From the NCBI GenBank assembly GCA_046329585.1, contig JAXLUI010000001.1, positions 2,418,001-2,482,000 of the forward strand: DNA of 64,000 bases, written 5' to 3'. The DNA is from DLKC01 sp002478885. Its GTDB lineage: Bacteria > Bacteroidota > Bacteroidia > Chitinophagales > Chitinophagaceae. The position numbers were made by a program, and so were the translations under genes. Positions 1 to 8,981 of the stretch are shown piece by piece (positions within the stretch are counted from its first letter, which is position 1; each line of letters opens with the position of its first letter). A model generated the notes under the pieces. That model was given only the letters and a program-made list of their open reading frames with translations, had not been told where the DNA came from and searched no databases.

Positions 1-839
1 TGCCCATAAATTATCCTGTCGCCCAATGGTTGAACCGGTCTTGCGTTCGGCTCGGGGAACATATCCTCATATTCTGTGTACTGCTTGTTGCTTAGCTTTA
101 TCGGGTCTGCATAAACAAACCATTTGAGGCCTTGCAGATAAGGCAGAACCAACAGACCACCACCTGGTGTTGTTAATGAACCGCTGTAGGTGAAATAATG
201 GTAAGTATCGGTTGGCAAAAGCAATGCAGGATTAACATTGTTAAGCACATTGGTTATGCCGGTTGTTGGCGGACAGGCATCAAACACTTGTTGCAAAACC
301 TCGTTCGCCTTACCAAGTTGAATCAAGACACCAATAACCGCCATTTTCCCTGAATCTGACGCATGTACAAGATGCACTTCCATAGCGCCGTCCTGGCCAT
401 TTATCTTGTGTTCGCTTCTCCAATGAAAATGGAATTGACTGAGGTAATAGTTCGTGTTGTTGATAGTAATATAGTTGTCCTTATTCCCTGCTGGCACGCT
501 CACTTTCAAATTATACTCATCATGGGCTTCGGGATCAGATTCATTAAGCGGGTCGGCCACGTAGTGTGTTTGGTTGTAAGTAACATTACCGTTAAAAGAA
601 ACATAGTGAAAAACAGGGTCTGAACCGCGGTAGGGAACCACTTTGCCAAACCGGATGTCGATCGGCGTTTGTCCCTGCACGCTTTCATAAAATGAATCGG
701 TCGCAGGGTTTCTCGGGTACAGGTAACCGATCTGCGACTGGCTGCTTTCAGTTGATGTTACCGGTGTTTCCTGTGCGCTTTTCTGGCAAGCAAAAAACAG
801 CGAGCTAATAGCAACTAAAGAGGCAATTTTTTTGTACAT
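1..839 (-). CDS. alpha-carbonic anhydrase lipoprotein (3' end outside window)
   Basis: Translating the minus strand from the ATG at 839 gives 279 residues with no stop before the window edge, so the C-terminus is missing. Residues 1-18 form a lipoprotein signal ending LFFAC. The family core is clear: TPIDI near 58, QFHFHW at 135-140 (zinc ligands H137 and H139), SEH at 142-144 and MEVHLVH at 153-159 (third ligand H156), then GSLTTP at 220-225. The family reversibly hydrates CO2 to bicarbonate; the lipobox puts it in the periplasm or on the outer membrane. One oddity is that the usual TTPPC is TTPGGG here. I am confident of the family; activity is inferred from the intact zinc ligands. Confidence 0.9.
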   Translation of the reverse strand, partial: MYKKIASLVAISSLFFACQKSAQETPVTSTESSQSQIGYLYPRNPATDSFYESVQGQTPIDIRFGKVVPYRGSDPVFHYVSFNGNVTYNQTHYVADPLNESDPEAHDEYNLKVSVPAGNKDNYITINNTNYYLSQFHFHWRSEHKINGQDGAMEVHLVHASDSGKMAVIGVLIQLGKANEVLQQVFDACPPTTGITNVLNNVNPALLLPTDTYHYFTYSGSLTTPGGGLLVLPYLQGLKWFVYADPIKLSNKQYTEYEDMFPEPNARPVQPLGDRIIYG

Positions 840-1100
840 AAGTCTTTGTTTTTTAAGTTTTAGGAATAGTTTGGATTGGCGGTAAAGTAACGACGGCGGA
901 AGCTCATAGAAAATAGAGTGAGTAGGGGTTTCAGCGTAGTTGAAAAGCCGATCATAGGTAGAGGAAATAACGACAAAACATTAGCAGATACCGCGACAAA
1001 AAGTAAACACTTGCTAACAAAGCATTCAAATTCGAAAACGCCTGTTGCGGAGAGTTAAATTGCGATGTTGAGCCCAGCTCTAAATAACGTGGCACCGCCT

Positions 1101-1215
1101 GTTGCGTCGCACTCTTGTACTCTTGAACGCAAATCGGCAATGCCTGTGCAGTACGCACTATATCACCAGCACCTTTGTCGAATTTCCAGGTAACAGTACA
1201 AGTGAGTGACACAAC
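1101..1215. repeat. paired intergenic repeat element (copy 1)
   Basis: The left arm at 1101-1120 is the consensus GTTGCGTCGCACTCTTGTAC. The right arm at 1196-1215 is the reverse-oriented A/T variant GTACAAGTGAGTGACACAAC. The arms are 75 nt apart. A likely outer box (GAGCCCAGCTC) lies at about 1070-1080. A short minus-strand ORF running through this element is an artefact of it. Confidence 0.85.
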
Positions 1216-1272
1216 GATGCCTGGAACAGCACCACAGTTGGCAAAAAAAAGCTCACCACTGAGCTCGCATAA

Positions 1273-1310
1273 AAAAAGCGGGCTATGAAATAAATCATTG
1301 CCCGCTTTTT
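1273..1310 (-). terminator. bidirectional intrinsic terminator
   Basis: AAAAAGCGGGC (1273-1283) and GCCCGCTTTTT (1300-1310) form an 11-bp stem with a 16-nt loop and T-runs on both strands. It lies 18 nt past the stop of the minus-strand gene ending at 1328. Confidence 0.85.
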
Positions 1311-1327
1311 AAACCCCAAAATGCCGG

Positions 1328-1783
1328 TTATGCATATTGATCGCGCAGAGATTTTATTTCGTCGTGTGCTTCAAGCAAAACGCTCTGCTGACTCAATAAT
1401 AATTCTCTTAAATAAGCGGGAATGTCTTCCTCGCCTAAAGCGTCGTCATATGCTTTTAATGCTGCATCTTCTCCATACTCACAATTATCGAGCACGGCAT
1501 GCGCGCTGCTGCTTGTAAAGGCAGCTTTCACGTCCATCCACGCCCGGTAAATTTTTCCACGGTTTGTGGTGCCTGTTTCCATGGTTTCACCCAGTACCTG
1601 CACTTCGGTGCCGAGTTCACCCTTAGCCTTATGGCTTTGAGAAATAAGGCTCGCGAATAGTATTTTCAAATCATCATCTTCTCCTTTCAACTCCCTGATT
1701 GCCTTTTCGTAGCCGGCGATCCTGTCGTTGTGAATCTCAATAAGGTCATTAAGCACGTCTGCAATTTCTTTTGATGTTTTCAT
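1328..1783 (-). CDS. PA2169-type four-helix-bundle protein (DUF2383)
   Basis: This 151-aa, wholly helical, soluble protein is rich in charged residues. It resembles the DUF2383/PA2169 family of ferritin-like four-helix bundles: it opens with TSKEIADVLNDLIEIHNDR, has ISQSHKAKGEL in helix 2 and ends in a long helix with HDEIKSLRDQ. The biochemical role of the family is not established; members are often stress-associated. It is a single-gene unit with its own terminator at 1273-1310. Family assignment is good; function is unknown. Confidence 0.82.
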   Translation of the reverse strand: MKTSKEIADVLNDLIEIHNDRIAGYEKAIRELKGEDDDLKILFASLISQSHKAKGELGTEVQVLGETMETGTTNRGKIYRAWMDVKAAFTSSSAHAVLDNCEYGEDAALKAYDDALGEEDIPAYLRELLLSQQSVLLEAHDEIKSLRDQYA

Positions 1784-1973
1784 AATTATTAGCTTTTCGA
1801 CAGAGTGTAAATTATCGTGCCAGAAGGCGGATAGTTGGATTAAAAAATATAGGATCAGCTTCCATTTAATATACCTAGCGCCCGCAATTCCGGTACCAAA
1901 CCAAAAGCTAAAAGGCCAACAGCATAAACTGTTAACCTTTTAATTGTCGGTGCTGCACCGGTTGGCGTTTGAC

Positions 1974-2558
1974 CTAAAACTGTCTTACAGCGCGCACATT
2001 CCCCACAATATTTTTTGGGTTTGCATATTCTACGCCACTGTAGAAATATATACCCCAGGAGAATACACTGCTATCGTGAATCTCGCTCGAACACCAGTAA
2101 TAGTTCTGAACAAAATTGCCAAAGATATTTTGCTTAAGGTAGAGCTCATGCAACTCATCGAGCGATGGCAGAAACCAGTCTTTAAAACCACTGTGCCTCG
2201 ATTTTGCACATTCGATCGCAGCGTAGCTACCGGCTGTACCCTGCGATTGTATTACGGCCCGGGTATTTGGCTTACCGGTTCCAAGCGCTACATCTGTTAC
2301 GCCCGTTATTGTATAAGTACCGTTATACCATGTTGCCGGAACAAGGTCAACGGTGTCCGCAATAAGACCATGCGTTCCGGCACTGTTAACATAAAAAACG
2401 ATACCGCCGCCAAAGTGTTCGCCAACAAAGTGAGTAACGGCCAATGCTGAATTGTCGGCAGATTCTGCAGCCGGTTGAGGCGTAGCCAACGGGCTTTTAG
2501 TACAGGAAGCGGCGAACAGCAGCAACACTCCTGCTACGGGCCGGGTAATTGTTTTCAT
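1974..2558 (-). CDS. DUF1566 (Lcl C-terminal-like) lipoprotein
   Basis: A 194-aa protein with a lipoprotein signal (LLLFAASC, residues 12-19) and a DUF1566 fold. The signature GGGIVFYV sits near residue 50, SGFKDWFLPSLDELHELY at about 128-145, YYWCSSE near 154 and VRAVRQF at the very end. The domain is related to FISUMP and C-type-lectin-like folds and occurs in surface proteins; no enzyme activity is known. It is the only gene between repeat copies at 1101 and 2700. Surface location is inferred from the lipobox. Confidence 0.8.
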   Translation of the reverse strand: MKTITRPVAGVLLLFAASCTKSPLATPQPAAESADNSALAVTHFVGEHFGGGIVFYVNSAGTHGLIADTVDLVPATWYNGTYTITGVTDVALGTGKPNTRAVIQSQGTAGSYAAIECAKSRHSGFKDWFLPSLDELHELYLKQNIFGNFVQNYYWCSSEIHDSSVFSWGIYFYSGVEYANPKNIVGNVRAVRQF

Positions 2559-2699
2559 TGCAATAAAATATTAGAAGTGAAGGAATAAAATAAAACTGCG
2601 GGTGTCCGCCACAGCTACTTATCTGTATAAACTGACAAGATATTTGTAACCGCGATTACTTTATTTGTTGCCCACCTTGAGATTACCTGTTGAGCTTTT

Positions 2700-2719
2700 G
2701 TTGCATCGCACACTTCTGC
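2700..2719. repeat. single repeat arm (left orientation)
   Basis: GTTGCATCGCACACTTCTGC matches the left-arm consensus with a few changes. It lies between the LytTR regulator stop and the DUF1566 gene start. No right arm is recognisable before 2788. Confidence 0.65.
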
Positions 2720-2787
2720 TAAAGCCTGCTATAGCGGGTTTATTCACTGCTTTTGCAAAATGTTGCTGCTGCACAAAAACTGAATAG

Positions 2788-3537
2788 TTATGATTCAAGC
2801 GCGGCCTTTACATCTTCTTTTTTATTTTTTGAAACAGGAATTTGCGAGCCGCCCTCCAACAGCAGATAGCCGCCATCTGTTTTCACCCAGCTTCGGACAA
2901 ATCTTACATTAACTAAATGCGATTGATGACAGCGAACAAAGCCATAACCGTTTAATGTTTCCTCGTACTCATAGATCGGCTTTGCCACCAGGATTTTTTC
3001 ATGGTCAGCAAGGAAAAAAGTAGTGTAGTTATTGTTTGATTCGCAGCGTAGGATATTTCTTATAACAACAAACCTCGTTTCTTTGAGGGTTGGTAAGGCA
3101 ATGCGATGTTCTTCTTTATTATGTTGGTTTTGTAAAAAATTTACCAAGTTTTCAAGTGGATGATTTTGCTTTCTACCATTGATTTTTTCTGTGGCTTTTT
3201 TGACCGCCTGTTTCAGATCTTCGCTATTAATCGGTTTTAACAGATAATCCACCGCGGAAACTTTAATGGCCTGTATCGCGTACTGGTCATATGCTGTTAC
3301 AAAAATTACTTCGAAGGCCCGAAGAGGCAATGATTTCAACATATCAAAACCGGTGCCGCCAGGCATTTGTATGTCAAGAAAAACAAGATTGGGCCTAAAT
3401 TGCTCTATTAACTTTTGCCCGTTGACCACATCCAAAGCTGTTGCCACAATATGTACGTTACCACACTTTTTACGAAGCAAAAATGCAAGGTTATCGATGT
3501 TATTTTGCTCGTCATCTATTATAATCGCATTTATCAT
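2788..3537 (-). CDS. LytTR-family response regulator
   Basis: A 249-aa protein starting MINAIIIDDE. The N-terminal receiver domain has the acidic DDE pocket, phosphoacceptor Asp in LVFLDIQMPGG and the conserved Lys in YLLKPI. The C-terminal LytTR DNA-binding domain (from about 150) carries ILRCESNNNYTTFF and FVRCHQSHLVNVRFV. I chose the ATG at 3537 because receivers begin at this point; an upstream ATG at 3570 would add 11 residues. It follows its probable kinase (stop at 3586) by 48 bp, so the two likely form one operon. Target genes cannot be read from the sequence. Confidence 0.9.
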   Translation of the reverse strand: MINAIIIDDEQNNIDNLAFLLRKKCGNVHIVATALDVVNGQKLIEQFRPNLVFLDIQMPGGTGFDMLKSLPLRAFEVIFVTAYDQYAIQAIKVSAVDYLLKPINSEDLKQAVKKATEKINGRKQNHPLENLVNFLQNQHNKEEHRIALPTLKETRFVVIRNILRCESNNNYTTFFLADHEKILVAKPIYEYEETLNGYGFVRCHQSHLVNVRFVRSWVKTDGGYLLLEGGSQIPVSKNKKEDVKAALES

Positions 3538-3585
3538 TTTTCGAATTCTTTTTCTAATGGTATAGCACAATTAGATGTAAGTTGG

Positions 3586-5226
3586 CTATATCCAATCTTT
3601 AAAAGTCAGTAATATTTGCGTTCCATATTCTTTCGTGCTTTCTTTCGTCAAAAGAATTTTTTGGCCCGTAAGCGCCTTGTTCAAAAGTGCGATCCTTTCG
3701 GTTGTTAATTTTAGTCCATACCCTTTCGACGCTGCCGCGACATTAAACCCATTTCCATTGTCTTTAATTGAAATCAAAAAGTCTTTACCATCAACACAAA
3801 AAACAATCTCGATTTTCCCCTTCTCGTGTAACCCGCTTATACCATGCTTTACAGCGTTTTCGACCAGTGGCTGTATCAGCAATGAGGGAATTTCCGTGTT
3901 GGCCAGGTTTTCATTTGAACAGCTAATGCTATATGCAAATTGAAACCGTAACTGCTCCAGGCGCAGGTAAGTATCGAGCATTTGTTTCTCAATGTCAAGT
4001 GGTATATACACTCTATCGTTATACTGCAACGATTCACGAAGCAAGCTGCTAAAATCTGAAAGATATTTGTTTGCAACATCTGTATCGTTCTTGTTTATTA
4101 AAGCCTGTATTGAATTCAACGCATTAAAGATAAAATGCGGATTTAGCTGCGAGCGTATTGATTGCAAACTTACTTCCAGCTTTTCTTTATTAAGCCTTGC
4201 TTCATTCAATTTTTGCCTTTGTGCTTGCGACCTGAATAGCAAGAATATAAAACCAATAAAGGCAGCTATCAAGCTGCCTGCAATAAATTTAAAAGCGGTT
4301 GTCTGTTGCCATTGAGGCGATATCTCAAATTCATACGTTGACACATTATGCCGTTGTGCCCTGTAACGCAGTCGCAGTTTGTATTTTCCAGGCTGAAGAT
4401 CTTTAAACCAGATAAAATTATTATCGTACTCATTGGCTTTCCATTCACGAAAAATTTGACCATCTTTTTCCAACGTATATTCAATTGCTTCTTTCTTAAA
4501 AATATCCGCACTTAAATAATAAATGATCGTATTCTCGGTTGAGGGAAAAGTAAGCTTTGAAAGATCAGACGTTTTCTTTGGCTGATCAGCATTGTGCCTT
4601 AAAATATTGAAAAAATCATTCAAATTTTTTGAGGTGTACACTGCATTTACAACGGGTTTTATTTCTTTCCAGTAAACAATAGCCGAAGAAAAAATGATAT
4701 CTGAATTTTTCTTTTTTAATTCGATAACCAAGTAATTGCCCCATGCAGCTTTATAGCCTCCTAAAAAGCCACAACCTTCTTTAAATCTATTCAATCTGAA
4801 ATCTGAGAACTGTGTTACATTGCTCCAGGGCTTAATAACTGTTGTTGCATTTAAAACAACACGATACTCATAATCTTTTGCGTTGCTTTCACAAATATTC
4901 ACCGCAAGAAAATATACTTCCGAAGAATCGTATGTGTAAAGTTTCCGGGAATAATAATCTGAAAGGTCTGACCTGAATCTATATAGCGACCCTTTAAATG
5001 AAAGATCAAGCGGTGTATTAATTTCATCGAAGTTTGAATACATGCCGTTGTAAGGAATTGCCGTTACAAGAAATGGAAATCTGTCATCAATGTCTCCGAG
5101 ATAGGAAGTGGAATAATTATCCCATTGCAGATTACCCGAAGAAACAGAATCTTCGCTCCATTTGATTTGCGCAAAACAATGCTGTATTGCAAACAAAAGC
5201 AGCATTACCAGAAAAAAATTTTTCAT
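3586..5226 (-). CDS. LytS/YehU-type sensor histidine kinase
   Basis: A 546-aa membrane kinase. Residues 1-19 are a signal peptide, 20-305 a periplasmic sensor of mixed beta structure whose last part (LQPGKYKLRLRYRAQ) resembles Y_Y_Y-type Ig modules, and 312-331 a single transmembrane helix. A short coiled coil leads to the His_kinase domain with RSQLNPHFIFNALNSIQ (H364), the N-box LVENAVKHG near 455-463 and DNGNGF near 490. All catalytic motifs are intact. It is the likely partner of the LytTR regulator directly downstream. The ligand is unknown. Confidence 0.9.
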   Translation of the reverse strand: MKNFFLVMLLLFAIQHCFAQIKWSEDSVSSGNLQWDNYSTSYLGDIDDRFPFLVTAIPYNGMYSNFDEINTPLDLSFKGSLYRFRSDLSDYYSRKLYTYDSSEVYFLAVNICESNAKDYEYRVVLNATTVIKPWSNVTQFSDFRLNRFKEGCGFLGGYKAAWGNYLVIELKKKNSDIIFSSAIVYWKEIKPVVNAVYTSKNLNDFFNILRHNADQPKKTSDLSKLTFPSTENTIIYYLSADIFKKEAIEYTLEKDGQIFREWKANEYDNNFIWFKDLQPGKYKLRLRYRAQRHNVSTYEFEISPQWQQTTAFKFIAGSLIAAFIGFIFLLFRSQAQRQKLNEARLNKEKLEVSLQSIRSQLNPHFIFNALNSIQALINKNDTDVANKYLSDFSSLLRESLQYNDRVYIPLDIEKQMLDTYLRLEQLRFQFAYSISCSNENLANTEIPSLLIQPLVENAVKHGISGLHEKGKIEIVFCVDGKDFLISIKDNGNGFNVAAASKGYGLKLTTERIALLNKALTGQKILLTKESTKEYGTQILLTFKDWI

Positions 5227-5549
5227 AATTTTTATTTTGCACGAATCTCACTGGATAAACGCACCCGTAATTTATATAATGTGAATTTAGCTTATTTGGA
5301 TGTGAATTTATTTGCCGCACGATGCAACACGAGTTTCCATGTGCACCGCAGGTGTTTTATTAAACGGTTCCGATGTTTTGGTGTGGCTTATGGGTTGCCG
5401 GATAGTAGCGGAAAGCCTGCAGCGACAGCAAAGACTTGCAGCGAATAGCCGGAACAGCCGATTATAAATGTTCTGCAGTTGACAGCCCAAATTTTTTTGC
5501 CTTCGCCGAATAACCCTATAAAGATTAGATATAATTTATTCCCTTTAGA
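5227..5549. other. intergenic region, possible decayed repeat arm
   Basis: This 323-nt stretch has no convincing ORF. GCACGATGCAAC at 5318-5329 resembles the right-arm core GTGCGACGCAAC with changes and may be a decayed copy. Nothing else is recognisable. Confidence 0.35.
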
Positions 5550-6083
5550 TCATTTCATTTCAGCGATAAGTTGCGCAACCTGCTTTTCGTGTCGATTAAG
5601 ATGAAAGACCAAAAATTCCAGTCTTTGATGAAAGTCCATTGCGCCGGAAATTGGATGTGGATGGGCCTGCAGCTTGAGTTCTTCTTCTTTCAAGTCTTCG
5701 CCAAAAGCATTAAGCACTGTCTGCAGGCTATTTAACGAATGAGACCAGAAAGAAAGCGGTCCACCTAAACGCGGCGCGGCAACTGCGGGCACCTCTTCTT
5801 TGTCCTTCCAAGTAAGCCGGACAATTTCCTCAACCGGCATATCGCGATGAATTGACTCAAAGCTGCGTGGCATTTTGCCTTCCCGAATGGCATGAATGGT
5901 TTTCCACATACCAAGAATGCCGCCTTGCTCTGCCCAAAAAAGATGTTCAGTGTTTTCACTTATGCTCCATACAAGCGGTGACGGCTTCCATTGCCCTTGC
6001 GCATCATCGTAGTCTTTTACTTGGTCAAGATATTGTTTCCTAGCAGCAGATACATTTTCCAACAGATTTTTAAGCGTACTCAT
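5550..6083 (-). CDS. DinB-superfamily protein
   Basis: A 177-aa four-helix protein of the DinB/DUF664 group. Conserved features are WKPSPLVWSISENTEHLFWAE (metal-site His in the first part), SFWSHSLNSLQTV and the C-terminal helix RLEFLVFHLNRHEKQVAQL, whose histidines usually complete a metal site. Family members include thiol transferases (BSH/YfiT type) and proteins of unknown activity. It is monocistronic, facing away from the FISUMP lipoprotein gene at 6391. The fold is well supported; the substrate is unknown. Confidence 0.8.
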   Translation of the reverse strand: MSTLKNLLENVSAARKQYLDQVKDYDDAQGQWKPSPLVWSISENTEHLFWAEQGGILGMWKTIHAIREGKMPRSFESIHRDMPVEEIVRLTWKDKEEVPAVAAPRLGGPLSFWSHSLNSLQTVLNAFGEDLKEEELKLQAHPHPISGAMDFHQRLEFLVFHLNRHEKQVAQLIAEMK

Positions 6084-6217
6084 TTTAATTTTTTGTTTGA
6101 AGGTTTAAATTATACCGTTTTTGGCATTTAATGAACAGCTTTATTGATATCGTGAAAAAAGGCCGACAAAAGCGAAGAGTTATATTGTCACATTTGCACG
6201 GCACAGATTCACCCGCC

Positions 6218-6234
6218 GCAGTGTGCGATGCAAC
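6218..6234. repeat. partial repeat arm (right orientation)
   Basis: GCAGTGTGCGATGCAAC followed by GATGC matches the right-arm core GTGTGCGACGCAAC with one change. An outer-box-like ATCCCGGGTATT follows about 20 nt downstream, as in the complete copies. The left half is not recognisable. Confidence 0.55.
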
Positions 6235-6390
6235 GATGCTTAATAGTGTTCAAAATCCCGGGTATTAAGAGTATAACAATGTGCTAGTGGGCGCTACCAC
6301 CTCCAGGTTTTAAATAAATTTCGTCTTATAAGGAAAAATATATAACTAGTGTTACATTACCATCTTTTCAAGATTAAACCTGTTTGCAAA

Positions 6391-7101
6391 ATGAAACCAA
6401 CATTAAAAACCTTCTTTGCCTTATTGGCGTTGCTCTTCGCGATGTCTTGCAAAAAAGAAAACAGCAATTTACAATCTTCGTCAAGCACGACGCTTTCGTC
6501 TGCAGCTCTATCTGCCGATGCGGAAACTAATGCGCAAGCCGTTACCGTAATAAAAATCGGTAAGCAACGATGGATGGCTAAAAATTTAAGCGTTGCCCGC
6601 TACCGTAACGGAGATAAAATACCACAAGTAAAAAACCCTGCAGCTTGGGCTGGGCTTACAACCGGCGCGTGGTGCTGGTATAATAACGATCCGGCTAATG
6701 ATTCTAGTTATGGCAGATTGTACAACTATTATGCAGTAGCCGATTCAAGAGGGTTGGCCCCAACTGGCTGGCATATCCCTTCTGACTCAGAATGGACAAC
6801 CCTATCTACTTTTTTAGGTGGCGACGCGGTAGCAGGAGGCAAAATGAAAGAAGCCGGAACGGCACATTGGCTTGACCCTAATACCGGTGCAACCAATAGT
6901 AGCGGCTTCACAGCTTTACCTGGCGGACTTCGCCAAGGTGGGGGCTTTTACATTTTGGGATCATGGGGTTCGTGGTGGAGTTCCACGCCAGGCGATAATA
7001 ATATGATCTGGGGCAGATTTATTTTTGGCAGTGACGTGGTTTTGGGCAGAGGTCTCACCGACAAGACTTATGGCTATTCTGTTCGTTGTGTAAAAGATTA
7101 A
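6391..7101 (+). CDS. FISUMP-domain lipoprotein
   Basis: A 236-aa protein. An upstream in-frame GTG at 6349 is possible, but the ATG at 6391 starts a clean lipoprotein signal ending LLFAMSC. The mature part is a Fibrobacter succinogenes major paralogous domain: KQRWMAKNLSVARYRNGD, WCWYNNDPAND, YGRLYNYYAV, GWHIPSDSEWTTL, SSGFTALPGGLR and the terminal GYSVRCVKD. These domains occur in cell-surface proteins of Bacteroidota and Fibrobacteres; no activity is known. It ends at a terminator shared with the convergent rtcB gene. Confidence 0.85.
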   Translation: MKPTLKTFFALLALLFAMSCKKENSNLQSSSSTTLSSAALSADAETNAQAVTVIKIGKQRWMAKNLSVARYRNGDKIPQVKNPAAWAGLTTGAWCWYNNDPANDSSYGRLYNYYAVADSRGLAPTGWHIPSDSEWTTLSTFLGGDAVAGGKMKEAGTAHWLDPNTGATNSSGFTALPGGLRQGGGFYILGSWGSWWSSTPGDNNMIWGRFIFGSDVVLGRGLTDKTYGYSVRCVKD

Positions 7102-7133
7102 TGCACTAAATATAATTTAGTATTCGCAAAAAA

Positions 7134-7165
7134 CTCCTATTGTTATTTCTACAATAGGAGCTTTT
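7134..7165. terminator. bidirectional terminator between FISUMP gene and rtcB
   Basis: CTCCTATTGT (7134-7143) and ACAATAGGAG (7151-7160) form a perfect 10-bp stem with a 7-nt loop. T-rich tracts follow on both strands, and two convergent genes end on either side. Confidence 0.88.
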
Positions 7166-7166
7166 A

Positions 7167-8621
7167 TCATTCCTCTTCCACCACATCTCTTTTATTATTC
7201 TTTCTTATTCTATTGGTTTCGGCACCGCACATCTTTACAATCTTTGGCGTGAACTTGCCTACTACATCAACCAATGCTTTCTGATGTTGCATTACCACTT
7301 CAATATTCTTGTATGCAAATGGCGCTTCATCTAAACCACCGCCGAGCAATCTTACATTGTGTTTGGCGAGTTCTTCTTTGAGGGCATTGCGCGTAATGTT
7401 TGCCATGGCTTGTGTACGGCTCATTTTTCTGCCGGCGCCATGCGATGCGGAGTTGATACTGGCTTCTTCGCCCCTGCCTTTTACAATAAAACCAGACGCC
7501 GTCATACTGCCGGGAATAATACCCAACACATTTTTACCGGCAGGCGTTGCACCTTTCCGATGCACAATCACTTCTTTGTTATTGTACATTTCTTTCCATG
7601 CAAAGTTGTGATGATTCTCCACCATCTTCATGGGCTTGCGACCTAACTGCTTTGCAATCTTTGCATGTATCACGTGGTGACAAGCACTTGCATAATCACC
7701 TGCAAGATTCATGGCGTTCCAATATTCAATGCCTTCCGCCTCATCCAATGTTAACCAGGCAAGATGTTTTGCTTCCTGCGGTAAACGACGTTTGCTTATC
7801 GCAAGCTTTGTATAATGATTAGCGATATTAGCGCCCAATGCACGTGAACCGCTATGCGTTAAGAAACCAACATACGTGCCTGCGGGAATATTCAACGTTG
7901 CATCTGTTTCATCAATTTCAATAATGCCAAACTCTGCAAAGTGATTGCCACTTCCAGATGAACCCAACTGTTTCCATGCACGTGTATGCAAGCCTTTTAA
8001 CAAAGGCAATTCGAAGAACAATTTATTGTCCATCACTTCATGGTCTTCTGCATGTTGAAACTGTGCGCCGCTGCCAAACAAAGTTGCTTCGCCAAGTTCG
8101 CGTGTAAAGAATGCTTCACGTTGCGTCAAATCTTTTACATCAATATCAAAAATGCTTAAACACATACGACAACCAATGTCGACACCAACGCCATAAGGTA
8201 TCACCGCATTCTCTGTTGCCAGCACACCACCAATAGGCAAACCATAACCATGATGCGCATCGGGCATTAACGCACCGGCAACTGCCACCGGCAATTTTGA
8301 TGCGGCATACATTTGCTGCATGGCACCTTCTTCAATTTCATCACGGCCAAAAATGTTGAAGTGTACACCTTGATTGTTTAGTGAAATCTCCGCTCCTTCA
8401 ACTTTTTCTTTTGGCAATAACTTCTCAGCGATCAGCGCAAGTACAGCATCGTTGTAGTATTCAACGGGTGCGGCGAGCACTGCTTTTAAAATTTCCATTG
8501 CTTCCTCCTTTGTGTGATGTTTATAATTTTTTTCCATCACATTCATCGCCACTGGAATCACCGGGCTCTCAGGATAACCGATAGTCCGTAATTCTTTGGC
8601 TGATATTTTTAACTTTCCCAT
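7167..8621 (-). CDS. rtcB: RNA-splicing/repair ligase RtcB
   Basis: A 484-aa RtcB-family ligase. The family joins 2',3'-cyclic phosphate or 3'-phosphate RNA ends to 5'-OH ends using GTP and Mn2+, through a guanylylated histidine. All hallmarks are visible: PDAHHGYGLPIGG (120-132), GVDIGCRM (metal-binding D148 and C151), GSGNHFAEF (H227), LTHSGSR (H256), ENHHNFAW (335-342), VIVHRKGATPAG (351-362) and SASHGAGRKMSR with the guanylylation histidine H394. It is the last gene of a same-strand run with an SPFH protein and tRNA-like RNAs, so the likely job is repair of cleaved tRNA. No RtcA, archease or RtcR regulator is in the window. Family certain; repair role inferred from context. Confidence 0.95.
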   Translation of the reverse strand: MGKLKISAKELRTIGYPESPVIPVAMNVMEKNYKHHTKEEAMEILKAVLAAPVEYYNDAVLALIAEKLLPKEKVEGAEISLNNQGVHFNIFGRDEIEEGAMQQMYAASKLPVAVAGALMPDAHHGYGLPIGGVLATENAVIPYGVGVDIGCRMCLSIFDIDVKDLTQREAFFTRELGEATLFGSGAQFQHAEDHEVMDNKLFFELPLLKGLHTRAWKQLGSSGSGNHFAEFGIIEIDETDATLNIPAGTYVGFLTHSGSRALGANIANHYTKLAISKRRLPQEAKHLAWLTLDEAEGIEYWNAMNLAGDYASACHHVIHAKIAKQLGRKPMKMVENHHNFAWKEMYNNKEVIVHRKGATPAGKNVLGIIPGSMTASGFIVKGRGEEASINSASHGAGRKMSRTQAMANITRNALKEELAKHNVRLLGGGLDEAPFAYKNIEVVMQHQKALVDVVGKFTPKIVKMCGAETNRIRKNNKRDVVEEE

Positions 8622-8695
8622 GTTGTTTGTTTTTTTAAGTTATGCCAACTGATGTATTTCATGGCATCGCCTGTTATGCGTTAGTCTCGGCTTAT

Positions 8696-8851
8696 CCGGT
8701 ATCACTCACTTGTACGTTCGCAACTGTAAGCGGCAACGATTGGTGACTCTTCCCCAGGAAACATCCATCGTAAAAGGTGGCCACGACAAACAATTGTTTT
8801 ATGCTAGCCCTTGCCGGCGTTTGTTACAACTGCACAAGAGTGCGACGCAAC
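8696..8851. repeat. paired intergenic repeat element (copy between rtcB and SPFH gene)
   Basis: The left arm at about 8696-8715 is the A/T form (TATCACTCACTTGTAC). The right arm at 8832-8851 is GCACAAGAGTGCGACGCAAC. An additional ATCGCCTGTTATGCG at about 8665-8679 looks like a displaced left-arm start, so the left side may carry an insertion. Confidence 0.72.
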
Positions 8852-8981
8852 CAAAGCCCAATAACCTCACTAAAGCTAAGTGCATAAATCATCTGAACGC
8901 TGCCCGGAATTATTTTGAAGTTGAATGGCATTGTTTTTATTTCCTATCAATGCTTCGCAATTATTCCAGGCCTTGTCCAGG

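Noticed and set aside
952..1212. 86-aa minus-strand ORF, and other short ORFs containing KSATQ, KCATQ or ECDATQ-like peptides
   Set aside because: The shared peptide comes from translating the repeat arm GTGCGACGCAAC in one frame. The ORFs lie across repeat elements and have no other similarity.
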